A DNA stretch of 64,000 nucleotides from Sanguibacter keddieii DSM 10542 (GCF_000024925.1 NC_013521.1:2666001-2730000); one strand, 5' to 3'; counted from the first letter of the stretch, positions 45,077-54,940 are shown. The notes: generated by a model from the sequence alone, not told the origin. Numbers and translations: made by a program.

Positions 45077-45108
45077 GACCGTCGGGGGCCCGCACGCCCC
45101 CGACGGTC
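45077..45108 (+). terminator. Terminator hairpin after valS
   Basis: GACCGTCGGGGG (45077-45088) pairs perfectly with CCCCCGACGGTC (45097-45108) across an eight-base loop, 15 bases after the valS stop. There is no U-run, as usual in high-GC actinobacteria. Confidence 0.75.
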
Positions 45109-45148
45109 GAGCACCACCTCCCGCCCGATCGCCAGCAAGGATGCCCGC

Positions 45149-46948
45149 ATGATCGAGTTCGCCTCCCCCAGCCTGACCGACGCACCGCCGAGCACGTCGA
45201 TCAACACCCTCCTCGCCGACCGGGTGCGCAGAGACGGGACCGGCGTGCTCATCGAGCGCAAGACCCACCTCGGGGACGCCTGGCAGCCGGTCACCGCCCA
45301 GCAGTTCGCCGACCAGGTCCTGGCGACCGCCAAGGGGCTCGTGGCGCGCGGCATCGAGGTGGGCGACCGCGTGGCGATCATGTCGCGGACCCGCTACGAG
45401 TGGACGCTGCTCGACTTCGCGGTCTGGGCGGTGGGTGCCGTGCCCGTGCCCGTCTACGAGACGAGCTCCGCCGACCAGATCCGCTGGATCTGCGGAGACG
45501 CCGGCGTACGCCTCGCGCTCGTCGAGACCGCGACGCACGCCTCGCTCGTCGACGAGGCACGTGCGTCGCTCCCGGACCTCACCGACGTGCTCGTCATCGA
45601 CGACGACGCCGTCGACCAGCTGCGCCTCGCCGGGTCCCAGGTCGAGACCTCCGTGGTGACGGCGCGCAGCGAGGCCGTCGTCGGCGACGACCTCGCGACG
45701 ATCATCTACACCTCGGGCACCACCGGTCGTCCCAAGGGTGCCGAGCTCACGCACCGGAACTTCGTGTTCCTCACCCGCAACGGGGTCGAGGGGCTCGGCA
45801 ACATCTGCGCCGTGCCCGGCGCGCGGTCGCTGCTGTTCATGCCGCTCGCGCACGTCTTCGCCCGCTACGTCGAGGTCCTGTGCATCACGTCCGGGGCCGT
45901 CATGGGCCACACGCCGGACACGCGCAACCTCCTCCCCGACCTCGCGACCTTCCAGCCGACCTTCCTGCTGGCCGTGCCGCGGGTGTTCGAGAAGGTCTAC
46001 AACTCCTCCGAGCAGAAGGCCGGGAGCGGGGCGCGGCTCAAGCTGTTCCGCTGGGCGGCGAAGGTCTCGATCGCGATGTCCGAGGCCACCTCGGGCGGCC
46101 CCGGCCCCTCGCCGGCCCTCAAGGCGCAGCACGCCCTCGCGAGCGCGCTCGTGTTCTCCAAGCTGCGCTCCGCGCTCGGCGGCAAGGCGCAGTACGCGAT
46201 CTCCGGCGGCGCTCCGCTCGGCGAGCGCCTGGGCCACTTCTACCGCGGCATCGGGCTCACCATCCTCGAGGGCTACGGGCTCACCGAGACGACGGCCCCC
46301 ACCGCGGTGAACCGTCCGGGTCTCATCAAGATCGGGACGGTCGGCCCGTCGTTCCCGGGGACGACGCTGCGGATCGACGAGGACGGCGAGATCCTCGTCA
46401 GCGGCGAGCACGTGTTCCGGGGCTACCACGACAACCCCGAGGCGACCGCCGAGGCGCTCGTCGACGGCTGGTTCCGCACCGGTGACCTCGGGTCCCTCGA
46501 CGACGACGGCTACCTGCGGATCACCGGTCGCAAGAAGGAGATCATCGTCACCGCCGGCGGCAAGAACGTCGCCCCGGCGATGCTCGAGGACCGGTTCCGC
46601 GGTCACCCCCTCGTCAGCCAGTGCGTGGTCGTCGGCGACCAGAAGCCGTTCATCGCGGCGCTCGTGACCCTCGACGCCGAGATGCTCCCCGGGTGGCTGC
46701 GCAGCAAGGGCCTGCCAGCCATGGACGTCGTCGCGGCGGGCAAGGACCCCGTGGTGCTCGAGGCGCTGCAGCGCGCCGTCGACCGCACCAACGAGGCCGT
46801 CTCGCGCGCCGAGTCCATCCGCAAGATCCACGTCCTCAGCACGGACTTCACCGAGCACAACGGGTACCTCACCCCCTCCCTCAAGGTGAAGCGGGCCAAG
46901 GTGCTCACGGACTTCGCCGGCGAGATCGAGCAGATCTACGCGGGCTGA
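45149..46948 (+). CDS. Long-chain fatty acid-CoA ligase, FadD15-like
   Basis: 599 residues. AMP-forming acyl-CoA synthetase: activates fatty acids in two steps through an acyl-adenylate. The AMP-binding motif TIIYTSGTTGRPKGAELTHRN is at about 185-205. Others are LLFMPLAHVFARYVEV, AISGGAPLGERLGHFYRGIGLTILEGYGLTETTAPTAVN (about 350-390), GWFRTGDLGSLDDDGYLRITGRKKEIIVTAGGKNVAP (about 445-480, hinge and Gly/Lys motif) and the catalytic Lys near the end (PSLKVKRAKVL). Length equals the mycobacterial FadD15 group. It is followed 36 bases later by an unknown gene. Confidence 0.9.
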   Translation: MIEFASPSLTDAPPSTSINTLLADRVRRDGTGVLIERKTHLGDAWQPVTAQQFADQVLATAKGLVARGIEVGDRVAIMSRTRYEWTLLDFAVWAVGAVPVPVYETSSADQIRWICGDAGVRLALVETATHASLVDEARASLPDLTDVLVIDDDAVDQLRLAGSQVETSVVTARSEAVVGDDLATIIYTSGTTGRPKGAELTHRNFVFLTRNGVEGLGNICAVPGARSLLFMPLAHVFARYVEVLCITSGAVMGHTPDTRNLLPDLATFQPTFLLAVPRVFEKVYNSSEQKAGSGARLKLFRWAAKVSIAMSEATSGGPGPSPALKAQHALASALVFSKLRSALGGKAQYAISGGAPLGERLGHFYRGIGLTILEGYGLTETTAPTAVNRPGLIKIGTVGPSFPGTTLRIDEDGEILVSGEHVFRGYHDNPEATAEALVDGWFRTGDLGSLDDDGYLRITGRKKEIIVTAGGKNVAPAMLEDRFRGHPLVSQCVVVGDQKPFIAALVTLDAEMLPGWLRSKGLPAMDVVAAGKDPVVLEALQRAVDRTNEAVSRAESIRKIHVLSTDFTEHNGYLTPSLKVKRAKVLTDFAGEIEQIYAG

Positions 46949-46984
46949 CGAGGGCTGGCACCGACCAGCAGGAGGAGGCGACCG

Positions 46985-47431
46985 GTGACTGACGCCGCGC
47001 GGGGCGAGGAGCGGTACCCGGTCTCGGTCGACTCGGTCGAGACCGGGTCCGACGAGCTCGCCGTCCAGCTGCCCGTCCGGGCGCAGGTGCTGCGCCGGCT
47101 GCCCGGGCCCGACCGGCCCGACTACAGCCTCGCGGGCCTGCGGAGCCCGCTGCGGCTGCGGAGCACGACCCACCTGCTCACCGAGGCCGGGGTCGACCTG
47201 GCAGGGCTCGACCCGGCGACCACGACCGTGCACGACGACGGCTCGGTGGTGGCGATCGTCTACGGGCTGGTGCTCGCGCCCCGCACCACCGGGGTCCGGC
47301 TCGCGACCGCGCAGGGCCGGGTGGCGGTCGCGACGGCGCTGGTGCTCGACACCCGCCAGATGACCGACCCGACGGTCAGGTTCGAGAGGGTCTTCTACGC
47401 GGCGGTGACCTGGGTGACCCGCGTCCGTTGA
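46985..47431 (+). CDS. Conserved-looking hypothetical protein
   Basis: 148 residues from a GTG at 46985 with an excellent AGGAGG site. No signal peptide or membrane segment. The sequence is strand-rich and lacks cysteine (LRLRSTTHLLTEAGVDLAGLDPATTTVHDDGSVVAIVYGLVL, TGVRLATAQGRVAVATALVLDTRQM). No family was recognised. It lies close behind the acyl-CoA ligase and may be co-transcribed with it. Confidence 0.65.
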   Translation: MTDAARGEERYPVSVDSVETGSDELAVQLPVRAQVLRRLPGPDRPDYSLAGLRSPLRLRSTTHLLTEAGVDLAGLDPATTTVHDDGSVVAIVYGLVLAPRTTGVRLATAQGRVAVATALVLDTRQMTDPTVRFERVFYAAVTWVTRVR

Positions 47432-47517
47432 GGCGACGGGGCTGCACACAGAGGGAGACGGGCCTGAGCGCAGAGACCTGCCTCACGACGTCCGTCTGGT
47501 GAGACCCACCGGGCGAG

Positions 47518-47542
47518 TGAATATGTATCATGGGCGATGAAT
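47518..47542 (+). promoter_or_regulatory. Promoter/operator candidate of the amino acid transporter
   Basis: An AT-rich island holds two direct TGAAT(A) repeats (47518-47523 and 47538-47543) 20 bases apart, each with partial likeness to an arginine-repressor box. A -10-like TATCAT lies between. It sits 30-55 bases upstream of the receptor start. Assignment to ArgR is tentative. Confidence 0.3.
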
Positions 47543-47571
47543 ACTCAACCACTCGGCCCTGAGGTGTCCCC

Positions 47572-48366
47572 ATGAACAACGCTCGCAGCGCAGTCGCCCT
47601 CGTCGCCCTCGGCGGCGTCCTCCTCGCAGGATGCTCCTCCTCCGACGACACCAGCCCCGACGGCACCGCCGCGGACGGATCGGTCGCCACCATCTCGGAG
47701 GGCATGCTCACCGTCTGCACCAACCCGCCCTTCGAGCCCTTCGAGCTCGAGCAGGACGGCGAGATCGTCGGCCTCGACATGTCCCTCGTCGGCGAGGTCG
47801 CCGCAGACCTCGACCTCGAGCTCGCACCGCTCGCCACCGGCTTCGACGGCATCGAGTCCGGAGCCGCGCTCAACGCGAACCAGTGCGACGTCGTCGCCTC
47901 CGGCATCACGATCACCGACGAGCGCGCGGCCAACATGGACTTCTCCGAGGCCTACTTCGACGCCGACCAGGGCCTCCTCGTCACCGAGGGCTCCGACCTC
48001 AGCGACGTCGCCTCGCTCGAGGGCAAGAAGATCGCCGTCCAGATCGCCACGACCGGTGCCACGTGGGCCGAGGAGAACGGCCTCGAGGGCGTCGTCTTCG
48101 ACGACCTCGGCGCCCAGGTCCAGGCCCTCCAGACCGGGCAGGTCGACGCCGTCGTCAACGACATCGCCGTCCTCTCCCCCTTCATCACCGACGGCCTCGA
48201 GGTCGCGGCGAACTTCTCCACCGGCGAGCAGTACGGCTTCGGCGTGAAGAAGGGCAACACCGCGCTCCTCACCGCGATCGACGACACCCTCGAGCGCCTG
48301 CACAGCGACGGCACCTACGACGAGCTGTACACCGAGTGGATCGGGACCGCGCCCGCCGAGGGCTGA
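47572..48366 (+). CDS. Amino acid ABC transporter substrate-binding lipoprotein (family 3)
   Basis: 264 residues. The signal peptide MNNARSAVALVALGGVLLAGC ends in the lipobox LAGC (18-21). Core family 3 motifs: LTVCTNPPFEPFELEQDGEIVGLDMSLVGEVAADL (about 44-80), GFDGIESGAALNANQCDVVASGITITDERAANMDFSEAYF (about 92-130), SLEGKKIAVQIATTGATWAE and the C-terminal LERLHSDGTYDELYTEWIG. Binds a polar amino acid; which one cannot be read from the sequence. First gene of a three-gene importer operon. Confidence 0.9.
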   Translation: MNNARSAVALVALGGVLLAGCSSSDDTSPDGTAADGSVATISEGMLTVCTNPPFEPFELEQDGEIVGLDMSLVGEVAADLDLELAPLATGFDGIESGAALNANQCDVVASGITITDERAANMDFSEAYFDADQGLLVTEGSDLSDVASLEGKKIAVQIATTGATWAEENGLEGVVFDDLGAQVQALQTGQVDAVVNDIAVLSPFITDGLEVAANFSTGEQYGFGVKKGNTALLTAIDDTLERLHSDGTYDELYTEWIGTAPAEG

Positions 48367-48371
48367 GCCGC

Positions 48372-49229
48372 ATGACGACCCCTGACGCTGCTCCCTCCAC
48401 CGTCGCGCCCGTCACGGCGGTGGAGGCCCGAACCCGGATGAGCCCGCGCAAGCGCGCGAAGATCTCCCGGGGGATCCAGTACGGCCTCCTCGTGGTCGCC
48501 GTCGTCATCCTCGCCGTCGCGATCGACTGGGGTCGCGTCGGCGACCAGATCTTCAACGTCGAGGCCGCCCAGGACCTCCTCCCCAAGATCCCGCAGGCCT
48601 TCCTCAACACGCTCACCTACACCGCGGCGGCCTTCGCGGTCGGCCTGAGCCTCGGCATCGTCCTCGCGCTCATGAAGCTCTCGTCGGTCGGTGTCTACCG
48701 CTGGCTCGCGACCGCGTACATCGAGTTCTTCCGTGGCATCCCGGCGCTCCTGGTCGTCATCGCCTTCGCGTACGCGGTGCCGATCGCCCTCGGCGTCTCG
48801 ATCCCGTCGCTCACGCTCAAGGCCGCCCTGGCCCTCGGCATGGTCTCGGCCGCCTACATCGCCGAGACGCTGCGCGCAGGCATCGAGGCGGTGCCCCCGG
48901 GCCAGATCGAGGCGGCGCGCTCCCTCGGCATGTCCCACAGCAGGACGCTCGTGACCGTGGTCATCCCGCAGGCCTTCCGCATCGTCCTGCCACCCATGAC
49001 CAACGAGATCATCCTGCTCACCAAGGACACCTCGCTCATCTACCTCATGGGTCTGCTGCCCACGCAGTTCGACCTCACCAAGATCGGCCGCGACGCGCTG
49101 AGCAGCGGCTCCGGCGGAGGCCTCACCGGCCTGTTCGTGGCCGGGCTCGGCTACCTCTGCATCACGATCCCGCTCGGGCTCCTCGCCCGCTGGCTCGAGA
49201 AGCGCACCGGGAAGGGATCACGCTCATGA
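48372..49229 (+). CDS. Amino acid ABC transporter permease (HisM/GlnP type)
   Basis: 285 residues; starts five bases after the receptor stop and overlaps the ATPase start (ATGA). An N-terminal tail of 35 residues precedes a helix, a loop and then the HisM-type core: [54 protein letters not shown] (the family's FFRGTP-like motif), [43 protein letters not shown] (permease signature) and [12 protein letters not shown]. Typical for glutamine/glutamate/cystine-type importers. Confidence 0.92.
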   Translation: MTTPDAAPSTVAPVTAVEARTRMSPRKRAKISRGIQYGLLVVAVVILAVAIDWGRVGDQIFNVEAAQDLLPKIPQAFLNTLTYTAAAFAVGLSLGIVLALMKLSSVGVYRWLATAYIEFFRGIPALLVVIAFAYAVPIALGVSIPSLTLKAALALGMVSAAYIAETLRAGIEAVPPGQIEAARSLGMSHSRTLVTVVIPQAFRIVLPPMTNEIILLTKDTSLIYLMGLLPTQFDLTKIGRDALSSGSGGGLTGLFVAGLGYLCITIPLGLLARWLEKRTGKGSRS

Positions 49230-50047
49230 CCACCGCACCCACCACCGCGGCCGCAGCCCCTGTCGTCACGGTCCGCGACCTGCACAAGAGCTTCGGCTCG
49301 AACGCCGTCCTGCGCGGCATCGACCTCGAGGTCACGCCGGGCGAGGTCGTCTGCGTGATCGGCCCCTCCGGCTCGGGCAAGTCCACGCTCCTGCGCTGCG
49401 TGAACCAGCTGGAGAGCGCGACGTCCGGGACCGTCACGGTGCTGGGCGCCGAGATCACCGACCCGGACATCAACATCGACGTCGTGCGCCAGCACGTCGG
49501 CATGGTGTTCCAGCAGTTCAACCTCTTCACCCACCAGACCGTCCTGGAGAACTGCACCGTCGCCCAGCGCAAGGTGCTCAAGCGGTCCAAGAAGAAGGCG
49601 ACGGAGGTCGCGCTCGAGAACCTCGCCCGCGTCGGCCTCGCCGACCGAGGCGACTCGCACCCCACCCAGCTCTCGGGTGGGCAGCAGCAGCGCGTCGCGA
49701 TCGCCCGTGCACTGAGCATGAACCCCTCGCTCATGCTCTTCGACGAGCCCACCTCCGCCCTCGACCCCGAGCTCGTCGGCGACGTGCTCACCGTCATGCG
49801 GGACCTCGCCGAGCAGGGCATGACCATGATCGTGGTCACCCACGAGATGGCCTTCGCCCGCGAGGTCGCCGACCGTGTCGTCTTCATGGACGGCGGCGTG
49901 GTGGTCGAGTCCGGTCCGCCCGAGCAGGTCATCGGTGCACCGCGCGAGGCACGCACTCGCGCCTTCCTCGACCGGGTGCTCAACCCCACGCACAGCGGCA
50001 CAGGAACAGCTCCTGACGCGAGCCCGGAGACCACGGGCACGGTCTGA
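49226..50047 (+). CDS. Amino acid ABC transporter ATP-binding protein (GlnQ type)
   Basis: 273 residues. Walker [10 protein letters not shown] (about 48), Q-loop [17 protein letters not shown], signature [17 protein letters not shown], Walker [21 protein letters not shown] and switch [22 protein letters not shown], the standard polar amino acid ATPase set. The reading frame ends in a short Thr/Pro-rich tail. A very stable hairpin 25 bases after the stop closes the operon. Confidence 0.94.
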   Translation: MTTAPTTAAAAPVVTVRDLHKSFGSNAVLRGIDLEVTPGEVVCVIGPSGSGKSTLLRCVNQLESATSGTVTVLGAEITDPDINIDVVRQHVGMVFQQFNLFTHQTVLENCTVAQRKVLKRSKKKATEVALENLARVGLADRGDSHPTQLSGGQQQRVAIARALSMNPSLMLFDEPTSALDPELVGDVLTVMRDLAEQGMTMIVVTHEMAFAREVADRVVFMDGGVVVESGPPEQVIGAPREARTRAFLDRVLNPTHSGTGTAPDASPETTGTV

Positions 50048-50072
50048 ACCGTCTCCGTGGTGGGCGGCAGAC

Positions 50073-50109
50073 GCAGAGGGGCGGTGGTCGACGACCACCG
50101 CCCCTCTGC
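50073..50109. terminator. Strong terminator hairpin after the amino acid transporter operon
   Basis: GCAGAGGGGCGGTGGTCG (50073-50090) is the exact reverse complement of 50092-50109, separated by one base; a realistic fold is about 15 pairs with a seven-base loop. It lies between convergent genes and may act in both directions. Confidence 0.85.
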
Positions 50110-50168
50110 TGTCCCCGGCGACGCGTCCTCAGGCGCGAGCCGCCCGTGGCGACGAGCCCTCTAGGTCA

Positions 50169-51365
50169 CTAGCCCAGGTTCTCGATGCGTCCGCCGTCGG
50201 ACGACATGCTGGGGGCCAGCTCGTCGCCCGGGGTGCCGCTGTCGTGCCAGCGCAGCAGCGCACCGACGCCGTCGGCGAGCGAGAGCTCGTCGTCCGGGAC
50301 GAAGGTGAGCCCGGCGTCCTGCCCGAGGGCCGCACGGACCAGCGCGATCGTGGCGGGCAGCTCGTGCTCGTCGGTGATCGAGCCGAGGGACGTGAGCTCA
50401 GCCTCGGACCCTGCCAGCTGGAGCGGCTCGGCGCCGACCCAGACGGACCGGCCGTCGAGCTCGGTGTCGGGACCGTACCGGTCCGACAGCAGCAGCTCCT
50501 TGACCTGACCACGTGCCAGCACCGCGATGACGTCCGCGAGCCCGGTCACGCCGCCCGTGCTGCGGCCGTGCTCCAGCCGGAACTCGTCGAGGACCTTCGT
50601 GCGGCGCTGGACACGGAAGGCCTCGAGCGCCTCGTGGATGTTGGCCTCGAAGGACTCCTCGTTCACCCCGGGGCCACGTGAGCCGCCGGCCACGTCGACC
50701 ACGAGCTCGGCGGTCTTCTTGGGCAGGGCTCCCTTGACCAAGGAGACGGCACGGACGTCGCCGCTGAGGAGGAGCACCTCTGGGCGGTGCTCGGTGACCT
50801 GGCGGTCGACCTCCGCGGCGACGGCCTCGGCGTTGCGCTCCCAGGAGTCCTCGGCACGCGCCTCGATGCGCTTGTGCGAGAGCCCGCCCGAGCTCACCTT
50901 GTTGACGACGTCGTGACCGCCCTCGACGGACTCGTGCTCGGCGTAGGGCATGTGACCGCCCGCCTCGGACCACGTGAGGTCCGCACCGAGACGGTCGACG
51001 ACGATCCGCAGGTAGTCCACGGACTCGTCGGCGGCACCCGCCGCCTGCAGGAGGGCCGGGAACGGGCCGTAGGTGCCCTTCTGGACGGCCGGGGGCGTCT
51101 TGGTCACCCGGTCGACCAGGATGCCGGTCTCGTCGGCGATGACGACGCGGCCGTGAGAACCGCCGACCCGGGTCGGGCGCACGATCTCCTCGGAGATCAC
51201 GTCGAGGACGGCACCGTCCGCGCCGTCCTTCTCGAGGGATCTGCGGACGCTCTTCCACCTGTTCTCGACCTCGCGGTCGCCCTCGCTCGTCCGTGTCGCG
51301 TCGATGTAGACGGTGACGAACGGTCCCGGTGCGGTCAGAAGGGGCTTGAGCCAGTCGATCTTCAT
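50169..51365 (-). CDS. Vms1/Ankzf1-type (baeRF2-like) putative peptidyl-tRNA hydrolase
   Basis: 398 residues. The layout matches the bacterial eRF1-related family typified by mycobacterial Rv2629: N-terminal FVTVYIDATRTSEGDREVENRWKSVRRSLEKDG (about 16-48), a beta-rich mid section ending in WSEAGGHMPYAEHESVEGGHDVVNKVSSGGLSHKRIEARAEDSWERNAEAVAAEVDRQV (about 130-190), then VLLLSGDVRAVSLV and a C-terminal lobe. Relatives of eukaryotic Vms1 free nascent chains from stalled ribosomes; the bacterial function is not settled. It is a single gene, 218 bases upstream of nothing co-directional but chorismate mutase. Confidence 0.75.
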   Translation of the reverse strand: MKIDWLKPLLTAPGPFVTVYIDATRTSEGDREVENRWKSVRRSLEKDGADGAVLDVISEEIVRPTRVGGSHGRVVIADETGILVDRVTKTPPAVQKGTYGPFPALLQAAGAADESVDYLRIVVDRLGADLTWSEAGGHMPYAEHESVEGGHDVVNKVSSGGLSHKRIEARAEDSWERNAEAVAAEVDRQVTEHRPEVLLLSGDVRAVSLVKGALPKKTAELVVDVAGGSRGPGVNEESFEANIHEALEAFRVQRRTKVLDEFRLEHGRSTGGVTGLADVIAVLARGQVKELLLSDRYGPDTELDGRSVWVGAEPLQLAGSEAELTSLGSITDEHELPATIALVRAALGQDAGLTFVPDDELSLADGVGALLRWHDSGTPGDELAPSMSSDGGRIENLG

Positions 51366-51583
51366 CCAGAGCCCTCGCAGCTGTCTCGTGGTGGGAGGAC
51401 AGCCGCGGGTCGGGCTGCCCCGAAGGTTCCACTCTGGCCCACATCGACGACGAGCGCGACCGCGCAGGAGGGTCGCTGCACCTGAGGACCGGCGAGAGGC
51501 TCGCGATCACGGAGGACGCAGGAAGGGTGACGGCCTCGAGGGGTGGCTCGGACGGCTCTGGGACGGCCCGGCCAGACCTGCTG

Positions 51584-52009
51584 CTACGAGTACGTGTCGA
51601 GGACGGGCTCTCCGCCGCGCTCGGCCGCGATCGCCGCGTGGCGACGGACCACCTCACCGACGATGAACGAGCGGAACTCCTCGGCGAAGCCCTGGTCGAG
51701 CCCGGCCTCGCGGGCGATCCCGCCGAGGCGCTCGATCTGCTGGCTCTCGCGGAGCGGGTCGGCGGGCGCGACACCGCCCTGCGCCTTGAGCTCGCCCACG
51801 CGCTCCGTGCACTTGAAGCGCTCGGCGAGCAGGTAGACGAGCGACGCGTCGATGTTGTCGATGCTGCCGCGCAGACGGAGGATCTCCGCACGGATGCTCG
51901 GGTCCTGCGTCGGGTCGCTCGGCTGGGGGGCGGTGGGGCTCGGAGCAGACGACGCGTCGCCCCGCTGCGGCGTGCCGCCGTCCTGCCCGGCTGACGGCTC
52001 GGCGGTCAC
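51584..52009 (-). CDS. Chorismate mutase, AroQ class
   Basis: 141 residues; the GTG at 52009 overlaps the clpX stop (GTGA). Converts chorismate to prephenate for Phe/Tyr synthesis. The first 38 residues are a Ser/Pro/Gln-rich tail. The AroQ three-helix domain follows: [39 protein letters not shown] (helix 1, Arg and Lys of the active site) and [37 protein letters not shown] (helices 2 and 3). No secretion signal, so it is the cytoplasmic form, comparable to the small mycobacterial enzyme that is boosted by DAHP synthase. Coupling to clpX is unusual but seen in actinobacteria. Confidence 0.88.
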   Translation of the reverse strand: MTAEPSAGQDGGTPQRGDASSAPSPTAPQPSDPTQDPSIRAEILRLRGSIDNIDASLVYLLAERFKCTERVGELKAQGGVAPADPLRESQQIERLGGIAREAGLDQGFAEEFRSFIVGEVVRRHAAIAAERGGEPVLDTYS

Positions 52010-53289
52010 GCGCTCTTCTCGCGAGGAGCGCTCTTGCCACCCCGTGCGGCACGCGGGACCAGGGTTGGGTAGACGTTCTCGAGGACGGCCTCACCCGTGA
52101 CGACCACACGCTCGACGTCGTCGCGGCTCGGCACCTCGAACATCACCTGCTGGAGGACCTCCTCCATGATGGCGCGCAGACCACGAGCGCCTGTGCCGCG
52201 CAGCAGCGCCTGGTCGGCGATCGCGGCGACGGCGTCGTCGGTGAACTCGAGCTCGACCCCGTCGATCTCGAACATCCGCTGGTACTGCTTGACGAGCGCG
52301 TTGCGCGGCTCCGTGAGGATGCGCACGAGGGAGGTCTGGTCGAGCGGGGTCACCGTCGTGATGACGGGCACGCGACCGATGAACTCGGGGATCAGACCGA
52401 ACTTCAGGAGGTCCTCGGGCATCACGTCGCCGAAGGCGTCCGCCGCGTCCGCGGTGTGCAGCGGGGCACCGAAGCCGATGCCGTGCTTGCCGGCGCGCGA
52501 GGAGATGATCTCGTCGAGCCCCGCGAAGGCACCGGCGACGATGAACAGCACGTTCGTCGTGTCGATCTGGATGAACTCCTGGTGCGGGTGCTTGCGACCG
52601 CCCTGCGGGGGCACCGACGCGGTGGTCCCCTCGAGGATCTTCAGCAGCGCTTGCTGGACGCCCTCGCCCGAGACGTCACGGGTGATCGACGGGTTCTCCG
52701 ACTTGCGGGCGATCTTGTCGACCTCGTCGATGTAGATGATGCCCGTCTCGGCCTTCTTGACGTCGTAGTCCGCGGCCTGGATGAGCTTGAGCAGGATGTT
52801 CTCGACGTCCTCGCCCACGTACCCGGCCTCGGTGAGCGCCGTGGCGTCCGCGATCGCGAAGGGCACGTTGAGCATCTTCGCGAGCGTCTGGGCCAGGTAC
52901 GTCTTGCCGCAGCCGGTCGGCCCGATGAGCAGGATGTTGGACTTGGCGATGTCGACCTGGGACGCGTCCTCGCCGACCGAGCGGGCGCCCTCGCCCGCCT
53001 GGATCCGCTTGTAGTGGTTGTAGACCGCCACGGCGAGCGAGCGCTTCGCGCCCTCCTGGCCGATGATGTACTGCTCGAGGAAGTCGAAGATCGCCCGCGG
53101 CTTGGGGAGCTCGACCATGCCGACCTCGGCCGCCTCGGTGAGCTCTTCCTCGATGATCTCGTTGCAGAGGTCGATGCACTCGTCGCAGATGTACACCCCT
53201 GGGCCTGCGATGAGCTTCTTGACCTGCTTCTGGGACTTCCCGCAGAAGGAGCACTTGAGCAGGTCTGCGCCGTCACCGATGCGTGTCAC
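52006..53289 (-). CDS. clpX: ATP-dependent Clp protease ATP-binding subunit ClpX
   Basis: 427 residues. AAA+ unfoldase that feeds substrates to ClpP1P2. The GTG at 53289 has a GGAGGAG site and begins right at the zinc-binding domain: [30 protein letters not shown] (four cysteines, about 13-43). Walker A GPTGCGKT (about 125), Walker [12 protein letters not shown], pore loop GYVGEDVE, the [28 protein letters not shown] region and the IGF-type ClpP-contact loop (KHGIGFGAP) are intact. Followed by chorismate mutase with a GTGA overlap. Confidence 0.96.
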   Translation of the reverse strand: MTRIGDGADLLKCSFCGKSQKQVKKLIAGPGVYICDECIDLCNEIIEEELTEAAEVGMVELPKPRAIFDFLEQYIIGQEGAKRSLAVAVYNHYKRIQAGEGARSVGEDASQVDIAKSNILLIGPTGCGKTYLAQTLAKMLNVPFAIADATALTEAGYVGEDVENILLKLIQAADYDVKKAETGIIYIDEVDKIARKSENPSITRDVSGEGVQQALLKILEGTTASVPPQGGRKHPHQEFIQIDTTNVLFIVAGAFAGLDEIISSRAGKHGIGFGAPLHTADAADAFGDVMPEDLLKFGLIPEFIGRVPVITTVTPLDQTSLVRILTEPRNALVKQYQRMFEIDGVELEFTDDAVAAIADQALLRGTGARGLRAIMEEVLQQVMFEVPSRDDVERVVVTGEAVLENVYPTLVPRAARGGKSAPREKSA

Positions 53290-53396
53290 AGCCGTCTCCT
53301 CCCGGTCCGCCCCCGACGGGAGCGGCTCATGACGTCCCAGCCGGCCCCGTTCACGTCCTCGGGACCGCTGGTCGAACTTGCGTCCATTGCACACCA

Positions 53397-53427
53397 TCGG
53401 AGCGCCAAAGTCAGCATGGCGCTCCGA
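53397..53427 (-). terminator. Hairpin between clpP2 and clpX
   Basis: TCGGAGCGCC (53397-53406) pairs perfectly with GGCGCTCCGA (53418-53427) over an 11-base loop. A second small stem CCCGGGA/TCCCGGG lies at 53449-53466, next to the clpP2 stop. Either could terminate clpP1P2 transcripts so that clpX has its own promoter in the remaining 100 bases. Confidence 0.55.
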
Positions 53428-53483
53428 CGGGTGCAGCGGTTCTCACCCCCCGGGACCGCTCCCGGGTCATGAGGTCGGGCTGG

Positions 53484-54182
53484 TCAGCCCTTGTTCTGGA
53501 CGGCCGACTTGCGGCTCTCCAGGATGCTGTCCACCAGGCCGTAGTCGACGGCCTGCTGCGCGGAGAGGATCTTGTCGCGCTCGATGTCCTTGCGGACCTG
53601 CTCCACGTCGCGGCCGGAGTGCAGCGCGAGCGTGCTCTCGAGCCACTCGCGCATGCGGATGAGCTCGTTCGCGTGGATCTCGATGTCCGAGGCCTGCGCG
53701 TAGTTGCCGCCCTCCATCGCGGGCTGGTGGATCAGCACGCGAGCGTTGGGGAGGGCGAGACGCTTGCCGGGGGTACCGGCCGCGAGCAGCACGGCCGCAG
53801 CCGAGGCCGCCTGCCCGAGGCAGACGGTCTGGACCTGCGAGGTGATGTACTGCATCGTGTCGTAGATCGCCGTCATCGCGGTGAACGAGCCACCGGGTGA
53901 GTTGATGTACAGGATGATGTCGCGGTTCGGCTCCTGGCTCTCCAGGACGAGCAGCTGCGCCATGACGTCGTCGGCGGACGCGTCGTCGACCTGGACACCC
54001 AGGAAGATGATGCGGTCCTCGAACAGCTTGCTGTACGGGTCCTGGCGCTTGATGCCGTAGGCCGTGCGCTCCTCGAACTGCGGGAAGATGTAGCGCGACG
54101 ACGGCGAGCCGTACGGCATCGCCAGGCCGCCGGCGCCGGCGAGGCGCTGCGCGGTGCTGATGAACTGAGACTCGGTGCTCAT
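53484..54182 (-). CDS. clpP2: ATP-dependent Clp protease proteolytic subunit 2
   Basis: 232 residues. Serine protease with the catalytic triad in [20 protein letters not shown] (Ser, about 125), [10 protein letters not shown] (His, about 150) and the Asp in the [20 protein letters not shown] region/downstream helix. The [29 protein letters not shown] start of the core follows a 30-residue N-terminal propeptide-like segment ([16 protein letters not shown]). Sequence details (GQAASAAA, longer N-terminus) mark it as the ClpP2-type partner of ClpP1. It lies 46 bases after clpP1 in the same operon. Confidence 0.94.
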   Translation of the reverse strand: MSTESQFISTAQRLAGAGGLAMPYGSPSSRYIFPQFEERTAYGIKRQDPYSKLFEDRIIFLGVQVDDASADDVMAQLLVLESQEPNRDIILYINSPGGSFTAMTAIYDTMQYITSQVQTVCLGQAASAAAVLLAAGTPGKRLALPNARVLIHQPAMEGGNYAQASDIEIHANELIRMREWLESTLALHSGRDVEQVRKDIERDKILSAQQAVDYGLVDSILESRKSAVQNKG

Positions 54183-54228
54183 TGGTCTGCTCCTAAGAGG
54201 TCTGTACGGGATCGAGGTCGGCGTCGGC

Positions 54229-54852
54229 TCAGGAGCCGGTCGTGCCGCCGCCACCGGCGACCGCACCGGCGTGGGTCACGACCTTGTCGATGAACCCGTA
54301 CTCGAGCGCCTCGGGGGCGGTGAACCAGCGGTCGCGGTCCGAGTCGGTGTGGATCTGCTCCGTGCTCTTGCCCGTCTGCTCGGCGATCAGCTCGGCGAGC
54401 ACGCGCTTCATGTGGAGGATGAGCTCCGCGTTGATGCGCACGTCGGTCGCCGTGCCACCGATGCCGCCCGAGGGCTGGTGCATCATCACGCGGGCGTGGG
54501 GCGTCGCGTAGCGCTTGCCCTTGGTGCCCGACGAGAGCAGGAACTGCCCCATCGAGGCCGCCATGCCCATCGCGACGGTCGCGACGTCCGGCTGGATGAA
54601 CTGCATGGTGTCGTAGATCGCCATGCCCGCGGTGATCGAGCCACCGGGAGAGTTGATGTACAGGAAGATGTCCTTCTCAGGGTCCTCCGCTGCCAGGAGC
54701 ATCATCTGGGCGCAGATGGCGTTCGCGTTGTCGTCGCGGACCTCCGAGCCGAGCCAGATGATGCGCTCCTTGAGAAGACGGTTGTAGATGCTGTCGTTCA
54801 GGCCCAGGCCTGCCACGTCTCCGCGGGCTGCCACTGGCATCTGCTCGTTCAC
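54229..54852 (-). CDS. clpP1: ATP-dependent Clp protease proteolytic subunit 1
   Basis: 207 residues. The GTG at 54852 follows an AAGGAG site. Core motifs: [53 protein letters not shown], catalytic Ser in [20 protein letters not shown] (about 95-100), His in [11 protein letters not shown], and a normal C-terminus. ClpP1 and ClpP2 form a mixed tetradecamer in actinobacteria. A promoter (-10 TAGGGT) and a ClgR-type box lie upstream. Confidence 0.95.
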   Translation of the reverse strand: MNEQMPVAARGDVAGLGLNDSIYNRLLKERIIWLGSEVRDDNANAICAQMMLLAAEDPEKDIFLYINSPGGSITAGMAIYDTMQFIQPDVATVAMGMAASMGQFLLSSGTKGKRYATPHARVMMHQPSGGIGGTATDVRINAELILHMKRVLAELIAEQTGKSTEQIHTDSDRDRWFTAPEALEYGFIDKVVTHAGAVAGGGGTTGS

Positions 54853-54892
54853 GCGAACTCCTTCTTCGTGCTGCTGACCCTTGCTTGTTGTG

Positions 54893-54920
54893 ACCCTAAC
54901 GCGCGCGCACCCCGTGTCTC
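54893..54920 (-). promoter_or_regulatory. clpP1P2 promoter
   Basis: On the minus strand GAGACA (54915-54920, -35 like) is followed after 16 bases by TAGGGT (54893-54898, -10). The predicted start leaves about 34 bases of leader with the AAGGAG site before the clpP1 GTG. Confidence 0.55.
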
Positions 54921-54940
54921 GTCCCGGACCAGGGCTGTTT

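Noticed and set aside
45141-45152. Earlier ATG (45141) as start of the acyl-CoA ligase
   Set aside because: It is in another frame and meets a stop after three codons. The ATG at 45149 opens the correct frame.
44252-47449. Long minus-strand open frame opposite valS and the acyl-CoA ligase
   Set aside because: Antisense shadow; the plus strand carries complete synthetase and ligase motifs and a hairpin terminator between them.
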